The notes below the pieces were generated by a model. It did no database searches. It was not told the origin of the DNA and saw nothing but the letters and a program-made list of their open reading frames with translations. Shown here in pieces: positions 26,901 to 41,900 of a stretch of 64,000 bases of DNA. Origin of the DNA: Cheiracanthium punctorium (taxonomy: Eukaryota; Arthropoda; Arachnida; Araneae; Cheiracanthiidae); the NCBI GenBank assembly GCA_038373885.1, contig JAWZYV010017538.1, forward strand, positions 806,001 to 870,000. Reading direction: 5' to 3'. Every line of letters begins with the position of its first letter. Position 1 is the stretch's first letter. Position numbers and translations under genes: made by a program.

Positions 26901-29900
26901 GACTGAAGTAACCGCTCTTCGGACGGGAATAAGGGATTCTTTACCCTCACAGTCATAGTTATCTTAACGTTATAATTAATTAATGTGACTTGAACTTACA
27001 TCTCTAATTCTGTATTCACGTTAACCACTACATCGAATTATTTATTTTTTGATACGATAACTAATTTAGTGTAAAATGTAGACTTTTTCATGCATCCATT
27101 TGAATAAATAAACGAAGTAACTCTTCTGCTGCCGCTCTCAAAGTTTAAGTTTATATTTCTAAAAGTACGTAAACAAAAAAAAACCTACTTTTACGATGTA
27201 AAATCTGATTATTTCTAACTCAAATAATTTTTAGCAGACGATTTTAACACTTCTTAGTTAATTTATTGGCAGTATTAAGCATGTGTTCGTAAACTTCTGC
27301 AGTTGCTACTGTGTTTAGTTACAGACATTTCACCTACGTTCATTAAAGAATAACATTTTTTCTCATTTTTTTATCATTTTGTTATCACAGTGACAGAATC
27401 TATTTTAACAACCTCTAACTATCTGAAATTTTAACTACCAAATTAAAACTAAAGTAGTTTCTCTAGTTCTTACACTAAATACTTTAGTGTAAGAACTAGA
27501 GAACTTTAGTAAAATAAGAATTATAATATATTATAACGCACAGTAACAAAACCTATTGTTTCCACTTAAATTGTCATACTCAATAATTAGACAAACTTGA
27601 AGTAAATTTGGAATATATTATAACGCACAACGCGTTTCCAGTCTAGAAGATGAAATAATAATTGGTGTTACCGGCAAAATCCGTAACATTTCAGAGCTAT
27701 AGATTATTAAACTGTTTTTAAATCTTAATCGATGGTTTAATAAGAAATGCCATTTTTTATACGTTGCCTCAAAATGGTATCAGTTGCAATATAAAAACAA
27801 TTTATTCTGAATTTAATCAATGAAATGCTTAATTCCGATGTCATTTATTTATTTTTATTTCGGGAAAAAGTCCGTCAGGTTAATCTCAGTCAGGAGCTAT
27901 TCTAGACTATTCAGGAGCTATTCAGTCAGGAGCTATTCTATTGTGGACTAACAGGAATTCAAATTGGGAATTTCAGATTATGAACTAATTTTTACAGCAA
28001 AACGTATCCTTCTCACTTATTTTCAAAATTTTGACGTAAAAAGAAAAAAACTCAAATTTACTTTATAGGAGCAAATTTAGAGATTTAAAAATTACTTTAA
28101 AATCTCTTAAAAAATCAGACAACTTTTCAGTTTTAAAATTTCAAATATTTTTCTTCAAGCCGATCGGTCCAATGGTATAGATTTGTATACAACATTAAGC
28201 AAACACTAAAACAGGTTTTCATTTTTATTTATAAAATATACGCTTTCTTTCAAGATTGACACAGAACTGAAAAAGGGCTTTCTGGAGCTGAATAAAGCAA
28301 CCAAGAAAATGAAGCTCAGTGAATGTATAAAAAACCAAATGTCAATGTACAGTAGTAAAAGGAAAAAAAATCTAAAGAGTGTTAAATGTTTAATTATGTC
28401 ATTGCAACTGAAACATGGCAAAGAAATAATTATGCTTATAGTATAGCTAGATATCTGTTTTCAAATTGTGCTATTAAAGTGATTTAGTAAAAATCAACAT
28501 TTTAAAACGTTGGTCCTTTTACATTACACATTTTAAAAAAAATTCTGTTACTCGCTGGAGCTTTTAAAGTCTAACTGTTTGGAAATTATGCAGAGCAATG
28601 AACTACCAATTTTTATCCATTAACTGACACTTTATAACAGTTATTATTAGACTAGCATAAGTACAATTAGCTATAATTAATCCACTTTGTAACTGAACAA
28701 GCTGTTTTGGAAGCCTTTCTGGCACTCGAGGCTTCTACTAAAATGTAGGTCTGACCTCAATGAGGGTAAAATAAAATGTATAATAAACGCAGATAATAAT
28801 ATATAGATTTATATTCATTGAAGTTTTGCAGCTGTCTTTTCGGAAACTATGCTTAATTTAAATTGGCTTAGAAACATTGTCATTTGCAACAATGGCATAT
28901 CAAAGAGGAAATTAAGAATAAAAAATACCGAGTTAAACAACTTGTCTAATTAATCAAATCAACAGTAATAGTAAAATTTGTCCTAGAAGATGTTAATAAG
29001 AAATATTTTGCTTTATGGAATTGAATGCTAGAAACTTAATTAAACAGAAGAAAATATATCGTTAATTTTTTGAAAGAAAAATATTGAGAAGGTTTTTGAC
29101 CTCAAAATTCAGAATAATGTGCGGGCGATTTTTCATAATATGGAAATCTACAAACAATTTAATGAACCTGACATGGAAGAAGCAGATAGTGGTGCTGTTA
29201 TGCTTAAAAATAAAAAAAAGAAATATGAATTTGGTTTTGAAGGGAAAAAAGTAGGAAAGTAGTCCTCAGAAAGTCCGGAATAATGAAAATTGTCCTCATC
29301 TGATAAAATTTGAGAAGCACTGGGAAAGAATCAATTGGACAATTTCTCAGACAAAAGAATTGGATACTGGGATTCCTCTCTTAGAAGCTTTATTTTACTT
29401 CTGCTGTAGACAATGCTGTTGATTTACATAAGTCTAAAGGAGATCTTAATATGGCCAGTACAATCAAAGGACCTTACCTACGGCACAGTAAATGTGAAAT
29501 ACATGTTTGAGAAACAATCCCTATAAACGATCAGTAACGGATACAGGAGAAAATCATTAGAGCGAATCTTATGCTGTAATGAGATAATTAGAAGATAAAT
29601 TTCGACTGTAATTACAGTAGGAAGGTAAAATAATTTTTTTAAAAGAATAGAAAAATATTGTTAAAAAGAATACAGTGGGGATAAATATAATTCCCTTTGA
29701 CAGAAAAAAGAAACACAGATTCGAAGAACTCAAACATATTCATTAAAATACTGTTTGTAAAAGGTAATCAAGGTTTTTTTTATAAAGTTCGTTTCTTTTC
29801 CTGTAAAGATTTTAACTGTTTAAAACCAATATACTTACCATAACTGAACTATCTATCGTAAAAACTACGTGTTTTCTTTTAATTTATTCCAATTTCCATC

Positions 29901-32900
29901 ATCACTGGCTTTTCATACAAAAATTACGGCAACTTATATTTAGTTCACATGAATGTTATCCATGACCCAAAATGTATAGCTGTTTTGTAAGATAACTTTT
30001 TATGACGTCTTCTAGCATGAAATACAGGTGTCGGTCTAATTAACGGACAATTGAAACAAAAAATAGGGTGATAAGTCAAATAAAATTCCTGCACAAAGAA
30101 AGAAAAGCAATATCCCTCTTTTAACTTTGACATCGTCGAGTGAAATGCTTCTTACTAGAACTGGTCTTAAGCATACAGCTTCTCTTATTTTATTTCATAA
30201 TACTATGAAACTTATTTAGCTTACTTAAATCATATACAATGCTAAATAATAGCGCTAAGTAGCAGATGAATCGCTTCACAAGTGTAATTAACCCGATAAT
30301 TTTTTTTTAATTTAACAGTTTTAATGCTTTTGTCATAGACAAGTCTATACAGATCAATAAAGAACTAGATTGAAAAATACGTCAAGTTTTTTCCACTGGT
30401 GGAGAAATTTTAGTTGGTTACAGATCATATTTTATAATGAAGGGTGCATCAGAAATATATACGGAGCCTTTATTTTCCTAACTACAATATTAAATTTCTG
30501 AGAAAAAGTAGTGTTCTGTTTTTTTCAATAGGTGGGAGTGGAGAAAAAAAAACAGATTTTAAGACTATAAAAGTGGATCGTTCCTTTTAAAGTAAACTTT
30601 TTATTGGCTGAAGACTCATTTTAAGCACTCCAAATTAAACGAAAGAGCAGAAATTCCGTTGGTCATTGGTGCAATGTACGGGATTAGTCCTGTTTCATAC
30701 TCGAAAATGTATCGATGTTGAAGGCCACTATTTTGAGCATTTACTTTAATCACTGTTTAAAATATTCAATTTGTCAAGAAAGTACAAAATGTTAATAGAT
30801 AAAACTGGCCTATTCAGAGCGGTGAACAGAGAAAACTACTGACCAGTATACTACCAAATTTGCAGATATCCTTAATGAATGGAAGAGAGATTTGCGTAGG
30901 AAGAAAAAAGTACCTGAAAAAGTCACCAGATGGCGTTTCACAATGTTACAGTTTCTGATATGCAAATTCTCCCACCACGCAGAAGTGTAAAGCATCTATT
31001 TAAAACCTCTTCTTTTTTTTCGCTTAAAATGGTTTTTGTCGGTTTCATTTGCACTAAAACTTTGTGAAACGCCACCTGGTGATGAATTTTTAGACATTTT
31101 TTTTCTATTCAAATCTTTCTCCCATGGGCTCATAAGTTTCATGCGAATTTAATAGGATTCTGAGAAGTAGTTTTCGCTCTATCTCGCTTTAAGAGAACTT
31201 TAATATGAACACCCTGTAGCAGGGGCGTAGCCAGAAATTTTTCATGGGGGGGGGGTTACGACTACTACAACTCATATATATGTATACGTGGGTGTGACAA
31301 TGTAGTGAAGAATATACATTTTGTATGGCAAAAAATTCCTCTTGGGGGGGGTTATGACCCCCCTAACCCCCCCCCTTGGCTACGCCCCTGCCCTGTAGAT
31401 TGATTCTTTAAATCAGACAATAGTCATTCTTTTCACAAATATTCAACTTTGTAGGTCAGAAAATAAGTTTCTGTTGCACTTGAAAATGTGTATACATTTA
31501 TCTGACGCAAAACTAACCCGCTTACCAAAATCAAAATTTATTAGTCTACGAACATCCCATTTGAACCCTTTAAATTGAAATATAATCGCAACACAAATGA
31601 ATTTTAAATTCATTAAAATTTTATCGAAACATAGGAAAACGAATCTTCAACTAAAATTCAACATCCCTCATATAAATATTGATACTGTATCAGCAGAAGT
31701 TAGACGTTCTCACTCTCATTTCAAGCTAAGATATTGCGCTTAGTGAGACAAATCTTCTGCATTGAATTCACTTGCCATCTGTGACTCAGTGAGTTTCAGT
31801 GAATGAGCATGTTTTTTGATAAACTGTTCGAAGGCTCAAAATCATTTGTGAAATCTCTTTTTAATCTATTTTTATACACTCTCAGAAAAATTCGTCTTTA
31901 TACACTAACTTATTCCTCATTTTTTCAAAGAGTAATTTCCGTACTCCTTGAAAACGTAATACTTCCGTGAATTCTTCTTCCCGAAATATGAAGAAGAGGA
32001 AAAAAATTCGTTCAATTTTCGTCAATCTGGAGAAGTTTCTTTATTTGACAGGAGAAAAAAAGAAACGGATATTCGTGCTGCCGGAAAAATTTCAGTGAAT
32101 TGAAGAAATAATTTTTGAGAGTGGGTCTTTATACACTAATTTATTCCTCATTTTTCAACGAATAATTTCCGTACTCCTTCGAAACGTAATATTCCCATGA
32201 ATCCTTCCTGAAAATCTGAAGAAGAGGAAAAACTTTCGTTAATTCTAAAGACGTTTCTTCAGTTGACAGGACAAAAAAAGACGGATATTCGTCAATTAAC
32301 GGAAATATTCTGGCAGCACTGATTGCTGCAAAATTTCCGTGAATTGAAGAAATAATTTTTGGGAGTGTACAATCTCTTTCCCCGAACTGTAATTAGAACT
32401 TGTGAATTTTTTTCCGAAAGAATAAGCATGCTTACAACCGGAAGGCTATGAGGGGCATCTTGTAAATTACATGTAACATCTAAACATAACGTAAAAATGT
32501 GCATATGACCATACACAAAATGCGATTATATAGTCCAAAATAGGACCGCATGCTAATAGACATCATCGTTTTTTTTTTAATCACTATCAGTAATTAGTTT
32601 TAAATAATTGAACACTCTCTTTCGACCAAAGTGCAAAATATGAGATGAAACAAGTTTCTATGAAGAGGGAAAATATTCATTCTTTATCTCATATTTTGCA
32701 CTCAATATAGGAATGTTTGAATCAAATTCATGCGATCAGCTATCAAGCAATCCCTGCTCAGAGGCCTTTTATAAATTAAAAGTAACCCTTTTTAACACTT
32801 TATTTTCTGTCGGAGGTTTAAGGGACTGTGTAATTTGAACCACATCAGTTAATGATATTTAGTCGCTGTTGCATAGGACCAGTGACTAAAAGAAAATCAC

Positions 32901-35900
32901 GGAGTCCTTAACATTTATCACTATAAAACTGCTAAACAAAAGAATTTACATGAGCAACATATATTGGTTTTCGTTAAGAGCTGAAATAAAAAATGCAAAT
33001 GCCCATTATAAAAGTATTAAACAGATCAAATTACATGACATGTATTGGTAAAATTCGATTATGTTTATTGTGGGATTAAATGGGGAAAGTTTGCAAGAGA
33101 AAAATGTAAATAAAACGTTAAAGGCCCGACAAACCAATAAATTTTGTGTTCTACTGGCCCGATGTAGATTTTTGTGGTCTCGGACCAGCGAACCGTTGTT
33201 CATTTCGAGCCCTGAGTTAATGGATGAGAGGCGAATATAACACCTAAACACCTTCATTCTGATTGAAAATATTATAAATTCAAGGAAATTTTTTCCATAA
33301 AGTGTTTTAGCAAAAATCCCCAGTGGCAAGTATCATGTGCGATTTAAAAATAAATTAAACAAAATAAAAATAGATCATTTTATAATGATTCCATCACAAA
33401 TTTACACGTTGTAATTTACTTCTCTTAACGCAATGGTGCTGTCCATAACGATGACGGCTATTTTGATAAAGGTTATTATTATTTTTCATTCCAGGTGTAC
33501 TGATTCCTCAGGGCACAATACGGAGGGGAGCTCGCTGCAGCACATCCAAAGCCTTCTTGCAGCCAGTCAAAAAGAGGAAAAATCTAGACATCGTTACCTA
33601 TGCTTACGCTACGAAGGTAATGGATTGATTAAGGGCACAGTTTTCTTTTCTTTTCTTTGTTTTTGAGATTCTTTCTTTTTCTATTTTCGCATAGAAAATA
33701 TATATGCATTAAAAAAAAAAGAAATTGACCCAGAAAAATCCTAAACTTTCGCTGAGGTGGCCAGTCATCCGATGCAGCCATTTTCAAGAGCAAATGAGTT
33801 TGTATGAAGTGCGTAATCAAGTGCATCAGAATAAAGATGCGAAAATAAAAACAAAATCCTAACTACGATGGAAAATTGGAAGAAAATATGGGAAACTGGA
33901 AGGGAAAGTTGAAGAAAGTTTATTATAACACATGCACATTGTATTTAAATGTTGTGAATTTGCCAGTTAACAATTCAGTTTTTTTTTTCTTACCCTAAGA
34001 AAATGTTTAAAGTTTATGTAAAAAAAAGAAAAAGAAAAAATAGAAGTAATAGGTAGGGAAAAATGCTGTGATTATATTTTTCATTTTTGCTTAAGGGAAT
34101 GGTGGAATTTGGAATTACCAAAAACCGGCCAAAAAATTGAAAATTCTCTTACTTAGCGTGCACATTTAATGATTTTTGCTGAATCGTATCCAGATAACGG
34201 CATTTATCTATGTTAGTTAGTAATACAGTTATAAGCGCGTGTAAGAAAGTAAATTCATTAAAGATAAATATACAGATATTTTATAAGTTCCTTTTGCTTA
34301 GAATAGGGATTTTTCGAAGTTTCGTTTCTTTAATATGTTCTTATTGCGTCTTAACTTTCAAAGAAATCTTTTGAAATTTGTTATAGAGAATCCTGATAAA
34401 CTTAAACGAAATAGGATATCCAATTTAGATTTGGTTGCTATTACGATTATGAAAATTCAATTGAAGTTTAAAAAAACACGAAATTCATACTAAAATTCAG
34501 GGTTAAATCGCAGAGATATTTTCTGAAATTTAACTTTTCAACGAATTTCGAAATTAATACTCAAATATGTTTGAAAAATATATTTAAATAATAAAAATTT
34601 AAATGTAAAGAAAAAATATAATATCTGCGACGCAAGGAGCATTTTTTAAAATTTCAAAAAATTATGGGTTTTTTATTAAAAAAAGTTCGCAGAGATATTT
34701 TCTGAAATTTAACTTTTCAACGAATTTCGAAATTAATACTCAAATATGTTTGAAAAATATATTTAAATAATAAAAATTTAAATGTAAAGAAAAAATATAA
34801 TATCTGCGACGCAAGGAGCATTTTTTAAAATTTCAAAAAATTATGGTTTTTTTTTATTAAAAAAAGTTAAATAGTAATTTTTAAAAGTATTTAATTTTGG
34901 TGTACTTCAATGCATTTATATTCGAAATTTCATGACTTTTGGTCAAAAATTTAAAAAGAACTTTTATAACGTCCACTGTCCCCTTAACAGAAAAAAAACT
35001 ACTAAATTGATTTCTTCTTGAAAAAATTAACTGATAATTGAAAACATTGTTAATAGCTGCACATGCATAAACTACATTCCAACGTAATAAGTACATTCAA
35101 AAATACTGGTTAGCTCGCAAGTTAATCGCGATCGATCCCTCAAAAGTGTTGGCATCAAAAGTTCTGGAGAGTTCGAGAGTTAATGTTGTAAATGTCAAAA
35201 CTCAGAATTTGCCAATAAAGATAGCATTTCAAGACCATTGAGAAGTAAAATCAAAGTATGGGCGTAAAACTTTCACATTTTACTGCTTGAAGGAAAGAGA
35301 TTAATTTTAAAAATCTCAGACCAATCACACACACACTCACACAATCAAAATTGTTTTGCAAGAAATGCGGTACTTTATCTTACTATTTTTACAATAAAAT
35401 TTGCATTTTAAAAAGAAGTCCATCAGCTTTTACTTTAAGAAGAAAAATACCATGGTTACTTTCAGGAATCATTCCTTAATGCTGCACTGCAAAAAATATT
35501 TTCCTAGATTACAGCACAACGTGTGGATAAACGTAACGCTAACACTTTGTGATGTAAAGACCGTGTCAGTTTGTTGTACAAGATTCTCCGTGATTGGCTT
35601 ATTAACATCATTTCGTCATTTCGAGAGTGGATTTACAGTACACAGTGTTGTATTCCAAAGCTGCTGTATCATTTTACAGTAATATGTGTGGTAAAATTAC
35701 AGATATTTCTTACAGTGTGTATAAGGCCGAACAAAGCAAATTGGACAAACCGAAATTAAACACTTTCCAATTTCGTTGGAAAGCGGTCAGAACGGGCAAT
35801 TCATTTTCAGTTGAAAATCTAAACTGGTTCAGTAAAAATGGGAGAGAGAAACGGGTCTAAAGGCGAAGCTTAAACGTTTGAATAAATTAAATTCAAGCAA

Positions 35901-38900
35901 AATAAACAAAAATAAGTTTTGTGCTTATACTTTTCAGCAGTCACTATATAAATAAAAATAATCCGTGTAACTTCTTTATAGATCCATTTTGACCATCACC
36001 GACGGGCGAAGGCAATCGAGTTCGATCGCCTAAAAATGACATACATCGTCAAAGCTCGAAAAGAGATAATTCTGTCTGCAGGCTCAATCAACACACCCCA
36101 GCTGCTGATGTTATCTGGTATAGGTCCGAAACATCATCTGGATGAACTCGGGGTAAGTGCCGAAATTTTTTAAAACACAAACAGAAAATCTGATTTTTTT
36201 TTCTTAGTAAGAACCGCAACGATCTACTAGTACCATACAACGATACCACTTCGTTTGTATGGTGTACTACTTCAAATTTCTTGAGGATGACCGTTTACAT
36301 TTAGGTCTATCGGTTCGTGAGAGCTTATTATGCAATTAGAAAAACTCTCATAGATTTTGATTCTAGGAAAACTGATTAAAAATAAATATTTTAGAGTGTT
36401 ATTGACTTTAACATGTTTGCTCCCTCCGTTGCAAGGACGCAACGATGGAAACGTTAAATGCTTCTTTCGTTGAATTCATCTCGCAATGGAAATTTGCGCC
36501 CCTTTCAAGTGTCGTCCATCGCACGTGTTCTATCTGCCATAAACTAGATACGTCACTGGCTGATTGTAATTATAAAGTACAGTACCTGTCCGACCCCCCC
36601 CCCTCCATTATAAAAAGGGAAAGAAAAAAGAAACCGAACGTAGCGAACAAGTATGGCTTTAATTTATGTACAGGTAAAAGGCAAGACTTTTGTGGTGCTG
36701 TACTTTAATAAATTTTATCTTGGGGATCATCTCCATATTAAAATACCTTTGAAATTCAATAATCACCTCATGCAATGCTCACACCTGTTTTACATTCTGT
36801 AGTAGGGTGTTTCTTGTGACGAAAGGCTCAGTCTATGACCAGTGACAAAATTTAGAAATTTTCATTACTATCACTCTGTATTCTACCAGATCTGAAGTGT
36901 GATAGAGTAAAAAATGAAAACTCGTGTTTGAAATAAGGCGTCTTCATTTTATATTATCATTTATGTTCATTTAATTTTCACATTTAGACATATTGCATAA
37001 GTACCACCTGTAGTATCAGTCAATATTAGTTAAATCTGAACCAACTATAGTATTTTACTTGAAATTCATAGCATTTTTTTTATCTAACTTAAGTGCATCA
37101 ATATTACATTTGAAAATTCATTCCAAGTTGTCGCAAAATATTAAATGTAAAATGCAGGTGGTGCTGTTGAGATATTTCCCAAAACAAAAATGTCGGGATG
37201 GTCAGGAAAATTTTTCTAGAAGCTCCCAAAAGTCTGGAAAAAGTCAGGAAATAAACTTTCAGATATTTAGTAGACCCCTGTTATATCTAATGAAAAATAT
37301 ACTGTTAATAAAAGTAGTTAACATTTCACCATAATACGGTGCTGAATTAGCTGCTGCCTTTCTATGGAGAAATGTTGAACCATGATTTGGTGCTCAACCT
37401 GATCAATTGAACCAAATCATGGTGAAACATTTAACAAGCTCTCTTAACGGTGTAACATTACTTTAACCCTTTCCGGCGCAAGAAATTTCATTATATTTTC
37501 TCGATTTTGCAAATGCCTGGTGTAATAGTTAAATTTCTGATATCTAGTTAACGAAACATCGATAATTTTTCTGCAAAACACGTATGACATTTTTTAGAAA
37601 TATGCATGAAATCTTATCTCCTATTATTCAGATTTCATTATTATCTGGTAAATAGGCATAGGAAAATTGACTAATGCTTCTGAAATTTGCTAAGTACAGC
37701 ATGAATAGGTGACTAGAACGTCTAGCCACCGCTAGGGTTAAACCAAATTTAATCCGAACTTTTCCAAATGTCGTTATATCATGTTAGTCTTTTAACATGA
37801 GTCGCCTGTATTAAAAAATAATTCTGTTTTACATGTTAATTTTATTTTCTGTCCCAATGCCTGTCATCTCGCGTGATGTTTTTTCTGAAAAATCCGACAG
37901 CGGAAAAAAAAAAAAATTCTTAACTATCAAAATACTTCAGACTTATTTAATGTCATCAAGGTGAAATATGGCTTAAATAGAAGTCTGACCTCGTCAAGCT
38001 GTTTTGTTGGTCACAATGCTTTGCGACTGGTGACTGCACGCAAATCTCAAGAATACGGAAGTGGCTGAAGTTCGACGGAGACGCAAAGGTTTTGCTTTCC
38101 AGTTGCGGCTCTTTTTCGAGACGTTAAAGATTCAATTTTCAGGTCTTAACACTGCCGTTAGGCATCACAAAATTGGAAATTATTTTCCTTCTGGCATACA
38201 TTTTCTGTCACGTTTGTTATCCTGCGCTGGCAATTAATGAAATTTTTAAATTTTGTTCTAAAAAATATTCCAGTTTCTCTTGAAATATAAAAATGTACAG
38301 CTGTTAATGGGACACACAGTGTATAATAAAGCAAAATAACAAATAATTTTGCAAATGCAGATAATTCAACTCTTGATTTAATCGTTTATAAATGTTTACT
38401 CTAGAAAGTGTAAACCAAAAAATAGTAATACAGGTTAAGTAAATACCGTTAATGTTTTTATTTATTAATTACAAAGTGTCTTAAATTTAGAACCTATCTA
38501 CGGCTGCAATTTCTATCAAACTGATGGATCTTTTTTTTTCCTTCGGTAATTTTTAAATTTTTTCATTATCAAATTGTGTACATTGGAAAAGGCGAATTAG
38601 TACAATGTTAATAGAAGTAGTACAACGTTGCACCATACAAAGGAGCTAAACTAGCTGCGTCCTTTCTATGAAAAAACGTTTCACCATTATTTGGTTCCTC
38701 TGATCAGTTTAAGCACCAAATCGTACTTCAAACTTTCTCGATTCAACGATTGCACCTAATTCAGCACCATTTTATGGTAAAATTTAACTACTTTTATTAA
38801 CAAATTTTATTAACTACTTTTATTAACTTTTATTACTAATTCAACCGCTAGTTCCAAACATACATCTATATATTTTTTAATGTAATCAAAAATATGGATT

Positions 38901-41900
38901 TTTTTTTAATTGCCAAGAGAAGACAAGCGTTAAATTTTTAATTTTCCCAAAATTTGAACAATATTCCTGGCATCCATTTATGAATCGTATATTTTATTCA
39001 AAATATAAATAACCAACCCCTTCAGAAAATGTCATCTCTACATAAAAGTCATAGATGGGGATTGCAATCCAGAAAACCGGACCCGGCACCAATTTACTGG
39101 ATCCGGAAAGTACTAAAAAAGTAAAATATTATATATAAAAATGAAGGAATTCGAGGACAATACTTGTCTTATATTTATGTTTATTTGTTGAGACAATAAA
39201 CTGACATGTGTAGAAGCTGAAAGAAACTTTTCAGCCGCTGGCTAACTTGTAAGTCTCAAAGTAGTCGATTGACAGATACACGATTAACACTATTTGTTCC
39301 TACGATCCCTTTTTAAAAACCGAACTTGATTTTTTATAATCGGTATAACCAAAATTATCATTTAAATGTCTATTGAAAAATTTTCGATATTGTGATAATT
39401 GTGCTATTCTTTAAATCTATGATAACTGTCGTCATTATTATAAGACTGATCAGCTTGACTAAATTACACAATTGTGAACTAAATGCTGTGAACTCAGTTG
39501 ATTAAGTTAGACTTAGGAATTTAATATAAGAAACTCTTACATAATGTAATACGCAAGTTACAAGATAATGTATAATGCAAGTTACAAGATAATTTTCATT
39601 GATGCTATTTGTGAGCTAAGACTGAACTTAAAACACCATTAAAACACTAAAAATTATATTTATAAATGTAAGTATAAGTATAATATTTAGTATTAAAAAT
39701 ATTTATAAATATATTATTATTTAGTATGTAATAACGGATAGGCTATTTCAATGATATCCATTGTTTTGTTTTGATTACAAATAAATTCTTGCTATCATAT
39801 TATGTTTGATAATAATAATAATAATAATAGCATAGATCTAGTCTTATATTATATAATATAAAGATTAAAATTTAACTACTTATTATAGATACTACATTTT
39901 CATTGTTCATTTTATTCCTAACTGCTGCTAATTATAATAGAGTTGATAATAAGTCGATTTCCAAAGAAATATACGTTCCTTCTTATAAACTTTATATTAT
40001 ATAATATAAGACTAGATCTATGCTATTATTATTATTATTATTATCAAACATAATATGATAGCAAGAATTTATTTGTAATCAAAACAAAACAATGGATATC
40101 ATTGAAATAGCCTATCCGTTATCACATACTAAATAATAATATATTTATAAATATCTTTAATACTAAATACTAAATCATGAAGATTAAAATTTAACTACTT
40201 ATTATAGATACTACATTTTCATTGTTCATTTTATTCCTAACTGCTGCTAATTATAATAGAGTTGATAATAAGTCGATTTCCAAAGAAATATACGTTCCTT
40301 CTTATAAACTTCATGATACACTCACTTAAACACCTTTTACACAGTTAATTTCGGAACGAAAGAGAAATCGTTTTGATATGGACAATCCGACCGGTTTCGG
40401 CCCGACTGATGGGGATCGGGTCGGATCCGACCGGATTGAAATCTCTAGGTAGCGCCTGCGAACTCGTTTCCACTCATCACTTTGAATTGGTGAGATTTCA
40501 AACAATTTGAACTCCGACATGTAAAAAGAAGTTTTAATATAAGCAATAAATATCAGTTTAAGTTATACTTCCAACTACAGGCGCACCCATGGAGAGGGGC
40601 TATGCGGGCTAAAGCCCCCATAGCCCCCCCCCCTCCGTTAAGCCCCCCTAAAGTTGAAGATTTAGACCTGAAAAGCTCCGAAAATTGTTACGAATGAATT
40701 AAAATATTTTATGTTTTAAAAATATTTTTCAAAAATACATTCGTTTTTAAATATTTACAGTTAGTGTGCCACATGTACTACAGTAATTTTTTTCAATAGT
40801 GTTTACAATACAGTCATTTTTTGGTTACAATATCAATGAAAATATCAGATAATTGTTTATGACTTTTTATCACGGTACGTTGATAGTAGGCTTGTGTTCT
40901 ACGGGCAATTGGTACAGAATATTTTGACGTTATAAGGGAGTTATAACTACAATCGAAGTCACTAAAATTGAATTCAAAATATTGTTTTTCAATAAAGTAT
41001 TTGTAGTTCCAGCCACTCCCAAACCAAATCCTGGGTGCGCCACTGCTTCCAACATATACCGGAAGTTTTTATTAAAAAGGGAGATTTAATCCTCAAGCAA
41101 AATCTCAAAATATCATCAGTGGGTGTAAGTGCGCTCAGGGGAGGGCGATTGCTCTATTGCCACTCCCCTCAATTCCACCCCACAAATCCAACACTGTCCT
41201 AACGCTTTGGAACGGCTTGCAGATCGTGCCAACTGGTGAATAACTTTAAAAGGGTTTGTAATTGTGCAGTAATTGGTAAAAAAAATTACTGCATTAATTG
41301 TTGTTTTTATGCTCAGTCTTAAAACTTTTTTGGGAGACTGTGTCGAATATTAATAAACTTTGTTCAACTTAATATTTTAGATTCAAATACAAGGTACCCG
41401 ATGATATAGTCTTCAAGTTCGTTTAAAAAAAATAGCTTTGCTGTTGGTGTGTGCTGTTTATAAAATTCAACAGCACACACCAATTACGTCTAAAGTAAGC
41501 AGTCTCGGAGTTAACGAACAAATGAAGAAAATGTTTTCAATAATCATTCTTCAACGACATGATTGATCATAAACATCTCGTTTCAGTAACATCTACGTCA
41601 TTTCCAATATCATTGTATCAAATTTGTTCAATATCTCTTAAGCGGTCTCGAAGGGTTACCAAGCAAAAGCTACAAAATTTAGTCGATCACATTCAGTGAT
41701 TTTTTAATGGTTATTCCTCAACGACATGAGTGTTGAGGAATAACCATTAAAAATTATGGTATTCGGCAAAGTGATACCATACGTATCACTGTGCCGAATT
41801 TGGTCAAGCACAGAAGCGGTCTCAAGAAAAGCTAGCGAACAAATGGGAAAAGTTTGTTCAATGATTATTCCTCAACGACTTGACTAATAATTACCGTCTC

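Noticed and set aside
29100..29300. Possible degraded coding sequence
   Set aside because: Several lysine/glutamate-rich short frames, but no motif or continuous frame could be supported.
33006..33329. 107-codon minus-strand ORF as a gene
   Set aside because: AT-rich composition and no family resemblance; expected by chance in a window of this size.
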